Below the pieces are notes generated by a model. That model searched no databases. It worked only from the letters and a program-made list of their open reading frames with translations, and was not told the DNA's origin. 13,017 bases of DNA from an uncultured Collinsella sp. (GTDB lineage Bacteria; Actinomycetota; Coriobacteriia; Coriobacteriales; Coriobacteriaceae): NCBI GenBank assembly GCA_958448375.1, contig CAUDDU010000009.1, forward strand, positions 1 through 13,017, in the 5' to 3' direction. Shown piece by piece: positions 6,825 to 13,017 of this stretch. The first letter of the stretch is position 1; each line of letters opens with the position of its first letter. Both the position numbers and the translations under genes were made by a program.

Positions 6825-6938
6825 CTGTACGCTCCCGATATAGTCATACCGCTCGTCTAACTAAGGGTTGCAATCCCCACGTTCCGCGTTACCCTAATGA
6901 GCGCATTGTTTCCAAATTGTTAACGAGGAGTTGCCGTA

Positions 6939-7961
6939 ATGGCCGACGAGCACGAAACAGAAAGCCAGGCATGGGCGATTGAGGTTGCCGCGGCAGAGGC
7001 GGCATCGCGAGCTGCCGAGGAGGTGCATCGTCCTCCCGTGGTGCCGATGGAGCGCGTGGTCGATCGCACCGATATCGAGCGCGGCGAGCGTGCCGGCCAA
7101 AAGCGCAGCCAGGAGCCAGGCTTCCCGCGCTTTTTCGCCGAGCTCAATCTGGGCCTGATTCTTACGGCCTTTGCCATCGTTGCGTTTAAAACCCCTAATC
7201 ACTTTGCTTTTGGCGGCACCTCGGGCGTGTCGGTCATTCTATCCACGCTGTTCCCGACCCTTCCCGTCGGCGTCTTTATGTGGATTATCAACGCGGTTCT
7301 CGTCGTCTTGGGCTTTATCTTTTTGGAGCGCAAGGCGATTCTTTGGAGCGTCTTCGCTTCGTTTGCGCTTTCGGCCTACGTCTCGCTGTTTGAGCTCTTC
7401 ATTCCGACCGATGTCTCTCTGACGGGTGATATGTGGCTCGACCTGTGCTTTGCCGTGATTCTGCCGGCGCTCGGCAGCGCTATCGTCTTTGATATTGGTG
7501 CCTCGACGGGCGGCACGGACATTCTCGCCATGATCCTCAAACGTCGCACGACGCTCGAGATTGGCCGCGCCCTGCTGCTGGTCGATATCGGCATCGTGAC
7601 CATCGCGGCCTTTTTGTATGGCCCGCGTGTCGGTCTGTACTGCGTGCTCGGTCTGTTTGCCAAGACGCTTGTGGTCGACAAAGCCATTGAGAGCATTCAT
7701 CTGCGCAAAGTCTGCACGGTCATTTGTTCCGAGCCCCTTAAGGTCGAGGAGTTTATCGTCAAGCATCTCAACCGCACGGCGACCATCAGCCGCGGCTACG
7801 GTGCCTTCTCGGGCAAGTGCGTGACGGTGATCATGAGCGTGCTGAGCCGTCGCGAGGCCGTGCAACTACGCCGCTATGCGCGCGAAGTCGATCCGGGTGC
7901 CTTTATCACGATCGTCGACAGCTCTGAGATCGTCGGCAAGGGCTTCCGCGGAACGAACTAA
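6939..7961 (+). CDS. YitT family membrane protein with DUF2179 domain
   Basis: This 340-residue protein has a YitT membrane domain of about five or six helices (residues 68-250) and a C-terminal cytosolic DUF2179 domain (about 258-336). Family marks are FGGTSGVSVIL (91-101) after the first helix and GASTGGTDILAMIL (187-200), the most conserved YitT stretch. The C-terminal domain starts at VCTVICSEPLKVEEFI and contains ISRGYGAFSGK. The family function is not established; transporter or small-molecule sensing roles are only proposed. Residues 1-63 are an added soluble segment, Ala/Glu-rich and then charged, which is longer than the usual short N-terminus. The ATG at 6939 has GAGGAG 8 bases upstream. 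The next in-frame ATG (residue 37) has no clear ribosome binding site, so the long form is preferred. It appears monocistronic. Confidence 0.9.
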   Translation: MADEHETESQAWAIEVAAAEAASRAAEEVHRPPVVPMERVVDRTDIERGERAGQKRSQEPGFPRFFAELNLGLILTAFAIVAFKTPNHFAFGGTSGVSVILSTLFPTLPVGVFMWIINAVLVVLGFIFLERKAILWSVFASFALSAYVSLFELFIPTDVSLTGDMWLDLCFAVILPALGSAIVFDIGASTGGTDILAMILKRRTTLEIGRALLLVDIGIVTIAAFLYGPRVGLYCVLGLFAKTLVVDKAIESIHLRKVCTVICSEPLKVEEFIVKHLNRTATISRGYGAFSGKCVTVIMSVLSRREAVQLRRYAREVDPGAFITIVDSSEIVGKGFRGTN

Positions 7962-8110
7962 CGCAGACGTATTCAACGAACCGCCTGCTGGCGCCGTGTA
8001 CCTTGCAAATCGGTCATCTTTGAGTATTTGACCCCACATTGGGCAATAATGATGCTAAAGACATCGTTTGCGATCCAAGTGATTCGTTCAAGATACGAAG
8101 GGATGATTCT

Positions 8111-9418
8111 ATGTTCTGCTCGCAGTGTGGCGCCCCCATGGGCGATAACGACAAGTTCTGCGGCGCGTGTGGTGCCCCCAATGCCGGTGCCGCAGCCTCT
8201 GCCCCTCAGGGTCAGCCTCAGCCTCAGCAGTTTGCCCCTCAACCGCCCGTGGCGAATGCGCCAAAGGGCTGTGTGGCTCAGGCGTTCCAAGATATGACCA
8301 AGACCCCGGGCGTGCTTCAGCGTGTATGCCAAATCGCGTTTTTGCCGGCGCTGATTTGTGTTGTGTCGGTACTCGTGCTGTTTATTCCCGTTATTGGCGG
8401 CATTGCAGCTGCCATCGGCTTTTTGGCAGCTTGCATTGCGAGCGTGTGTGGTTCCGGCTTTGGTATCGAGTGGGGTCGCGATCTGTCGCTCAAGGTTGAT
8501 GACGGTATGGATCGTCCACTCATGCGTTCCACGTCGTTTGGCCTCGGAGTCTTTTCGAGCGTTATCTCGGTCGTGCTCGAGGTTATCGCTGCCATTCCCG
8601 TTATCGGTGTAGTGCTTTCGCTGGTGGAGAGCGTGGTAATTGGCGCCGCGGGCTCGTATTCTTATTACGGCTCTTATGCGCTCGAGGCTGCGCTGTTTGG
8701 CTCGCTTGGCTTGCTTGTCCTGGCTATGATTGCCACGGCGGTCCTGGGGGTCTTCTTTAAAATGTTCGCCGACATCGCCGTGATGCACTTTGCGGTGACT
8801 GGTCGTGTGGAGAGTGCGTTTTCGCTCGACAAGGTCTGGGCGGCGTTTAAGCACAACAAGACCAAGCTGTTCTGTGCTTCGTTCCTTCCCGAGTTTTTGA
8901 CGGGCCTGGTCGCCAACGTTGTCACCTGGATTCTGACGTTCGTCTTTGGCACCATTGCCTCTGTCGGTATGTATAGCTACTACTACCGTCCTACGGCTAT
9001 TGAGGCGCTTGTTACTGGCGGTGGCATCACGCTCGTATTGTTCTTGGTGCTGACGGCGTTTGTCACGGTATTCCTCACGGTCTTTGGCAAGATGCTCAAG
9101 CACCGTGCCGTTGGCTATTGGGTTGCACGCTATGCAAGCGAATGGGCCGATGAGGATAAGGACGACGTTCTGACTTTTGTATTGCCCTTCGAGAAGAAGT
9201 CCGCTCCTTCGGGTCACGGTGCTCCGGATGCTTCGCCGGCACCTGCACCTGCACCTGCACCTGTTCCCGCGCCCGAGCCTGAGCCGGCGCCCGAGCCTGA
9301 ACCGGCGCCCGAGTCTGAGACGGCATCTGAGCCTGAGCCTGAGCCTGAGCCGGCACCTGCACCTGCACCTGAGTCGGCGTCCGAGCCAAGCTCCGACGAG
9401 GAGCCTCAGGACGAGTAG
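8111..9418 (+). CDS. Zinc-ribbon membrane protein with Pro/Glu/Ala tail (DUF4013-like)
   Basis: This 435-residue protein has three parts. (1) Residues 1-21 are a zinc ribbon, CSQCG and CGACG, with Cys ligands 3, 6, 17 and 20. (2) After a Gln/Pro/Ala linker (about 22-50), residues 52-340 form a membrane domain of about six hydrophobic segments. Its stretch FKMFADIAVMHFAVTGRVES followed by AFSL and a basic VWAAFKHNKTK segment resembles DUF4013. (3) Residues 365-435 form a Pro/Ala/Glu repeat tail ending SSDEEPQDE. The frame is open further upstream to 8039, but the ATG at 8111 is chosen because AAGGGA lies about 8 bases before it and zinc-ribbon proteins characteristically begin MFCxxCG. Function is unknown. 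Such proteins are often predicted to report on or organise membrane processes, which is speculation. It converges on the M20 gene. Confidence 0.85.
   Translation: MFCSQCGAPMGDNDKFCGACGAPNAGAAASAPQGQPQPQQFAPQPPVANAPKGCVAQAFQDMTKTPGVLQRVCQIAFLPALICVVSVLVLFIPVIGGIAAAIGFLAACIASVCGSGFGIEWGRDLSLKVDDGMDRPLMRSTSFGLGVFSSVISVVLEVIAAIPVIGVVLSLVESVVIGAAGSYSYYGSYALEAALFGSLGLLVLAMIATAVLGVFFKMFADIAVMHFAVTGRVESAFSLDKVWAAFKHNKTKLFCASFLPEFLTGLVANVVTWILTFVFGTIASVGMYSYYYRPTAIEALVTGGGITLVLFLVLTAFVTVFLTVFGKMLKHRAVGYWVARYASEWADEDKDDVLTFVLPFEKKSAPSGHGAPDASPAPAPAPAPVPAPEPEPAPEPEPAPESETASEPEPEPEPAPAPAPESASEPSSDEEPQDE
9239..9382 (+). repeat. In-frame hexanucleotide repeat tract (PA/PE tail)
   Basis: There are 24 consecutive hexamers of the type GCACCT, GAGCCT, GAGCCG or GCGCCC, including four GCACCT in a row at 9239-9262, three GAGCCT together, and three GCACCT near the end. 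They encode alternating Pro with Ala or Glu (residues 377-424 of the zinc-ribbon protein). The unit length is a multiple of three, so slippage would change tail length and not the frame. Confidence 0.9.
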
Positions 9419-9477
9419 CCACGCCGTCTGCCATTTGGGGACGGGGTAGAAATGGTAGAAATAGCGCTTGAAGAATG

Positions 9478-9515
9478 AGCGGGGGCGGACGTTTCGATAC
9501 GTCCGCCCCCGCTTT
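9478..9515. terminator. Bidirectional terminator between convergent genes
   Basis: AGCGGGGGCGGACGT (9478-9492) and ACGTCCGCCCCCGCT (9499-9513) form a perfect 15-bp stem with a TTCGAT loop. TTT ends the plus-strand side. It lies 60 bases after the zinc-ribbon gene and 45 bases beyond the M20 stop, so it can serve both transcripts. On the minus strand no U-tract follows the stem. Confidence 0.85.
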
Positions 9516-9558
9516 GACATCGCGATGTGGCTATGACTGCGAGATGCCAGCGAATCGA

Positions 9559-11022
9559 CTACTCGTCGTGCTTCTCCTCGCGGCGTGCAGCAGCGCGAGC
9601 TTCGTGGATGCCCTTGATTGCGGCGTGTCGGGCGGTGCGGGCATCGTGCATGGCGTCGCGGGCCTCGGCGGCCGTGGCCTTGGCAGAGCGCAACTTGGCG
9701 GCCAGGTCGGGGTTGGTTTCGGCGACCGCGGTGATCGCGGGGCCGTCGAGCTCTTCTTGCGTGGGCTCGGCCAAAAAGTCGATGGCATACTGGGCGGCCA
9801 CCATGGAGCCCTTTGCCAGCACAGTCTCGTCGATCTTGTAGAAGCAGGAATGTTGGGCGTACGTGGCGCCAATCTTGGGGTTGCGCGTACCTACAAAGGC
9901 GAGCACGCCCGGTACGCGGCGCAGGTACTCCGAAAAATCCTCGCCCGAAAGCGTGCCGCGGTAATGGCCTTGACCGGTGGGGCCCAGGCATTTGATTACT
10001 GCCTGGCGGCAGCGCTCGCTCGAGGCGGCATCGTTTTCGACCTTGTAATTGGCGATGGTGTAGTCGGTGAGCTCTGCCTCGGCGCCCAAGGCGGCCGCGG
10101 TATGCTCCACGATGCGGCGCATAAGCTCCGGCATTTCCTCGTGGGTCGAATCTCCGTAGGTGCGCACCGTGCCGGCGAGGTAGGCCGTGCCGGCGATAAC
10201 GTTGCGCGCGGTTCCGCCGTGCAGCTCGCCGACGGTAATGACGGCCGGCTCGTAGGGACTGATCTCGCGCGAAACGATGGTCTGCAGAGCGTTGACGATC
10301 TCGGCGGCAACCATAACGGCGTCGTGACCGCGCTGGGGCATGGCGCCGTGGCACGAGGTGCCGCGGACGTCGATGCGGAACCAGTCGGTATTGGCCATGC
10401 GCGGTCCGGGCTCGCAGCTCACGGTGCCGGCGTCGACCTCACTCCAGATGTGCGCGGCGTAGGCGCCATCGACGCCGTCGAGCACGCCGGTGCCGATCAT
10501 GAGCTTGGCGCCCTGGCCGTTTTCCTCACTGGGCTGGAAGACGATGCGGACTTCGCCGTGGATGTCGTCGGTCATATGGCGCAGGATCTGCAGCGTGCCG
10601 AGCATCATGGCGATGTGGCAGTCGTGGCCGCAGGCGTGCATGCAGCCCTCGTTGACGCTGGCGAAATCCTCGCCGGTCTGCTCGGTGACGGGCAGGGCGT
10701 CGATATCCGCACGCAGCAGGATACGGCGGCGCGGCGTGCCGTCTTCGCGGTAGGCATCCGGCGCGGTACCGCGAAGCGTTGCCACCAAGCCGGTCTTGAG
10801 CGGACGCTCGTAGGGGATATTCATGGCGTCGAGCTGGTTGGCGATGTCAGAAGTCGTGCGCTCCTCGGCGAGGCTTAGCTCCGGGTGCTTATGGAAGTGG
10901 CGGCGCTGCTTGATGATGTAGGGTTCAAACTCGGTAGCGATATCTTTGATGGCTGCGGTGACGTCGTCAGCCGCGCGAGCCTCGGTCGCCGCCATAATCT
11001 GCTGTGCCTTGGTCTTCGTCAT
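9559..11022 (-). CDS. M20 family metalloamidohydrolase (M20D-like)
   Basis: This 487-residue cytosolic dinuclear-metal hydrolase belongs to the M20D group (IAA-amino acid hydrolase, N-acyl-amino acid or hippurate hydrolase-like), which cleaves N-acyl or aminoacyl amide bonds. Motifs in order are HKHPELS (44-50), RADIDALPV (104-112), HACGHDCH (129-136), FQPSEENGQGA (162-172), H191 in AAHIWSE, GTSCHGAMPQRGHDA (221-235) and AQHSCFYKIDE (389-399). The likely metal ligands are C131, H133, E167, H191 and H391, with E166 as catalytic base. The substrate cannot be told from sequence. The ATG complement at 11022 is chosen for AAGGAG about 10 bases upstream. The frame stays open far upstream, but only as a shadow of the divergent gene. 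A charged Ala/Arg/Glu-rich helical extension follows the usual C-terminus (about 417-487). It is divergent from the amidohydrolase gene and convergent with the zinc-ribbon gene. Confidence 0.92.
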   Translation of the reverse strand: MTKTKAQQIMAATEARAADDVTAAIKDIATEFEPYIIKQRRHFHKHPELSLAEERTTSDIANQLDAMNIPYERPLKTGLVATLRGTAPDAYREDGTPRRRILLRADIDALPVTEQTGEDFASVNEGCMHACGHDCHIAMMLGTLQILRHMTDDIHGEVRIVFQPSEENGQGAKLMIGTGVLDGVDGAYAAHIWSEVDAGTVSCEPGPRMANTDWFRIDVRGTSCHGAMPQRGHDAVMVAAEIVNALQTIVSREISPYEPAVITVGELHGGTARNVIAGTAYLAGTVRTYGDSTHEEMPELMRRIVEHTAAALGAEAELTDYTIANYKVENDAASSERCRQAVIKCLGPTGQGHYRGTLSGEDFSEYLRRVPGVLAFVGTRNPKIGATYAQHSCFYKIDETVLAKGSMVAAQYAIDFLAEPTQEELDGPAITAVAETNPDLAAKLRSAKATAAEARDAMHDARTARHAAIKGIHEARAAARREEKHDE

Positions 11023-11070
11023 GGTCGATTTGCTCCTTGCTGGTTTTGCAAAATCGTACAAGCTCATTCC

Positions 11071-11099
11071 AGTATGCCACCTGCCACTTGGCCTGGCAA
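11071..11099 (-). promoter_or_regulatory. Candidate sigma-70-type promoter of the M20 gene
   Basis: On the minus strand, TTGCCA (11099-11094) is followed by a 17-base spacer and CATACT (11076-11071). This is 5 of 6 and 4 of 6 matches to the -35 and -10 consensus at ideal spacing. The predicted start would give a leader of about 40 bases before the ATG. No equally good promoter is seen for the plus-strand gene; TACACT at 11144 is a weak candidate -10. Confidence 0.4.
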
Positions 11100-11120
11100 A
11101 GGTGCCGTTTGCCGCTTGGC
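11082..11120. promoter_or_regulatory. Repeated TGCCRCTTGGC motif in the divergent region
   Basis: TGCCACTTGGC (11082-11092) recurs as TGCCGCTTGGC (11110-11120), matching 10 of 11 bases and 28 bp apart, close to helical phase. Each is a near-palindrome of the form GCCA-N2-TGGC. The first copy lies in the spacer of the candidate M20 promoter and the second lies just upstream of it. They could be operator half-sites for a regulator of the pair. Confidence 0.3.
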
Positions 11121-11187
11121 GTTTTGTAGCTGGAGCGGGGGAGTACACTCGGGGGTGTTGAATTTCCTGCCAGAGATGGGGATGCCC

Positions 11188-12825
11188 ATGCAACATATCG
11201 ATCGGATTATCCGCTCCAAGAACGTCTTTACCGCGCAAGACGGTATCGATACCGCCCGCGAGCTGGCGATTGCCATTGCAGGCGACCGTATCGTCGCAGT
11301 CGGTGCGCCCGATGACGTGATTGCCACCGCTCCTGCCGCCACGTCGGTTATCGACTACGGCGAGCAGTTTGTCTGCCCCGGTTTCCATGACGCTCATCTG
11401 CACTTCTTCCATACCTCGGTCGGTTCCTCGCCGTACATGCTCATGGATATGGGCACGTCCGAGGCGGCGCTGGTGCAACACGCGCTCGAGTTTTCCCAGG
11501 ACCTGCCCGACGACGCTTGGGTTGTGACTCAGGGCTGGCGCGACTACCGTTGGGACCCGCCCGAGCATCCTACCAAGGCGTCGCTCGATGCGGCATTCCC
11601 CGATCGCCCCTGTGTTATGTATTCGGGCGACGGGCACACGCTGTAGCTCAACAGCCGCGCACTCGAGGCGCTCGGCGTCACGCGCGACAGCGAGCCTCCG
11701 GCGGGCGGTAGCTACGACAAGGATGCAAACGGCGAGCTCACGGGTATCGCTCACGAGGCAGCTGCCATGCAGCTGCTGCCGCGCTGCCTTGAGTGGCTGG
11801 GGGAGGATCGCATTGCAAGCGCTTACTCCGATCAAATGAGGCGTATGGCCGAGCAGGGCATCACCTCGATCTGCGATATGTCGCTCATGCCCATGCCGGG
11901 CTGCGACTTTATCCGCGACGATGTCTACGACAAACTGCAGGCAGCCGGCAAGCTGGGCATCCGCGCCCATTTGTTTCCCACGCTGCTGGATGACCAATCG
12001 CGCTTGGAAGAGCTGCAGGCACGTTACGCGAACAACGCGCTGCTCTCGGCGCCAGGTTTTAAGCAGTTCTTCGATGGCGTGTCGAGCGAACACACGGCAT
12101 ATCTCACCGAGCCCTATACCAACCCGCGCTTCCCGGGCGACCAGGGCCGTCTGACAGTTCCTGCCGAGCGTATGCGCAAACTGGTCCTTGCTGCCGCGGA
12201 GCGCGGTCACACCGTGCGCATCCACGTCATCGGCGACGGTGCCATCCATGCCGCGCTCGATATCTTTGAGGAGGCCGCCGAACTGTATGGCCTGCCCCAG
12301 CACAGTCATAACACGCTTGAGCATCTGGAGAACCTCTTGCCCGAGGACATCGATCGTCTACGCAAGCTTAACGTCGTTGCCTCGAGCCAGCCCTGTCACA
12401 TTACACTCGACCCGGGCGGCCCGGAGCGCGACTTGGGCTTGGAGCGCAGCCGCATCATGTGGCCGTTTGCGACCTATAAGCAGCACGGCATTCGCCAAGC
12501 CTTCGGTACCGACAGCCCCATAACAGCTGTTACCAGCATGAACGTGCTCTACACGGCTGTCACGCGCCAGGACCCCAAAAGCCACTGGCCCGAGGGCGGC
12601 TGGTTGCCGAGCGAGCGTATCGACGCGGCAACGGCCCTGCGCAACTACACCCTGGGCAGCGCTTACGCGGCAGGCGACGAGCAAAACCTCGGCAGCTTGG
12701 AGCCCGGCAAGTATGCCGACCTGGTAGTCCTGGACCAAAACCCGCTCACTGTCGATCCACAAGAGCTCCAGGCTACCAAGGTGCAGGCCACCTATCTGGC
12801 AGGTAACTTGATCTACGAGCACTAA
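11188..12825 (+). pseudogene. YtcJ-type amidohydrolase interrupted by an in-frame TAG
   Basis: This would be a 545-residue amidohydrolase-3 (YtcJ-like) metal-dependent hydrolase with its frame intact except for one TAG at 11644-11646 (codon 153). Homology-like sequence runs straight through: SGDGHTL, then stop, then LNSRALEALGV. The family usually has Trp before xNSxAL, so TGG to TAG is the simplest change. Metal-site motifs are split by the stop: HDAHLH (67-72) lies before it, while HVIGDGA (H346), LEHLE (H379) and FGTDSP (D442) lie after it. Neither piece alone could form the active site. A reinitiated product from ATG 11767 would lack the HxH. The start at 11188 follows GGGG 6 bases upstream; ATGs at 11176 and 11182 are alternatives. 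The C-terminal GSLEPGKYADLVVLDQNP stretch is typical and intact. Substrate is unknown. A recent mutation, a sequencing error or stop readthrough would all fit. Confidence 0.85.
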
Positions 12826-12910
12826 CCCCATCCGCATCGCCATTTTGCTGCACTGGCTTTTCTGAATGCCGGGTCCGAATTAGTTAACCTGGCTCCCGTG
12901 TGGCTCCGGA

Positions 12911-13017
12911 GGGGCGGGGCATAAGGTTTATCGCGAGTTCCGCACGAGCCGAAGGCCACTTAATGTGGCCTTCGTGCGAGCAGGACTGCCCGAGCAGGAA
13001 ACCTTATGCCCCGCCCC
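12911..13017. repeat. 107-bp palindromic element with nested hairpin at the window end
   Basis: GGGGCGGGGCATAAGGTTT (12911-12929) is the exact reverse complement of 12999-13017, the last 19 bases of the window. Inside it, GAAGGCCAC (12951-12959) and GTGGCCTTC (12965-12973) form a 9-bp hairpin, extended by CGCAC and GTGCG across a bulge. CGAGCAGG occurs twice (12977-12984 and 12991-12998). The outer stem may continue beyond the window. The 12826-12910 gap before it shows nothing I can name. It could be a leader RNA structure, a terminator pair or a MITE-like element. Confidence 0.7.

Noticed and set aside
8028..8056. TTGACC as a promoter -35 for the zinc-ribbon gene
   Set aside because: The hexamer 17 bases downstream is GATGCT, a poor -10. 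The pair is possible but not supportable by eye.
9239..9382. CRISPR-like or phase-variation repeat
   Set aside because: The unit is 6 bp without spacers and is in frame, so it is a protein-coding low-complexity tract. Slippage would alter length, not switch expression.
7973..10354. 793-codon minus-strand open frame opposite the zinc-ribbon gene
   Set aside because: It runs antisense through two well-supported genes and a terminator, and its Arg-rich repetitive translation is what GC-rich antisense frames produce.
9475..10878. 467-codon plus-strand open frame opposite the M20 gene
   Set aside because: It is a GC-rich shadow of the M20 coding sequence in low-complexity Gly/Val/Ala composition, with no domain-like pattern and no supporting ribosome binding site.
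11644..11646. Pyrrolysine or general TAG recoding
   Set aside because: TAG ends at least four other genes here, the position is Trp and not a catalytic residue in the family, and no recoding signal or suppressor gene is visible. A nonsense mutation or error is simpler.
11023..12324. Minus-strand open frame continuing upstream of the M20 start through the divergent region and the amidohydrolase gene
   Set aside because: The upstream part is antisense to clear amidohydrolase coding sequence and resembles no known domain. The M20 homology begins just after the ATG at 11022, which has a ribosome binding site.

Overview
The window looks like a core-chromosome stretch of a high-GC Coriobacteriia member, most likely Collinsella or a close relative. 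This is an inference from the codon style, the AmaP/DUF2273/Asp23 gene order, a DUF6020-type membrane protein, and hairpin repeats of a kind I associate with that group. No database search was possible. I see no tRNA, rRNA, CRISPR array, transposase, phage gene or defence cassette, and no gene-free gap longer than 300 bases.

Layout. 2-403 (+) is the 3' end of a deoxycytidylate deaminase-type gene. 576-854 (+) is a stand-alone NifU C-terminal domain protein for Fe-S assembly. 964-1785 (+) is lgt, lipoprotein diacylglyceryl transferase. The 1786-1930 gap carries two different hairpin repeats. 1931-4114 (+) is a large polytopic membrane protein of DUF6020 type, followed at once by another hairpin repeat. 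4279-5085 (+) is yebC, closed by a rho-independent terminator at 5155-5196. 5252-6733 (+) is a compact three-gene alkaline-shock operon: AmaP-like anchor, DUF2273 small membrane protein, and Asp23/Gls24 protein. 6732-6824 holds a second copy of the about 58-bp repeat and a terminator-like hairpin. 6939-7961 (+) is a YitT/DUF2179 membrane protein. 8111-9418 (+) is a zinc-ribbon membrane protein with a Pro/Glu/Ala hexanucleotide-repeat tail.

The last two genes are hydrolases. 9559-11022 (-) is an M20-family metalloamidohydrolase that converges on the zinc-ribbon gene across a perfect 15-bp terminator hairpin. 11188-12825 (+) is a YtcJ-type amidohydrolase that diverges from the M20 gene and is broken by one in-frame TAG. 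The window ends in a 107-bp palindromic structure (12911-13017).

How the genes relate. Most are independent housekeeping units (nucleotide metabolism, Fe-S assembly, lipoprotein maturation, translation support). The clear functional unit is the AmaP/DUF2273/Asp23 envelope-stress operon. The divergent M20/YtcJ pair shares a 165-bp intergenic region with a candidate promoter and a repeated motif. The items most worth a second look are the amber codon, the dispersed hairpin repeats with a common loop core, and the terminal palindrome. I do not see a convincing new multi-gene system here.
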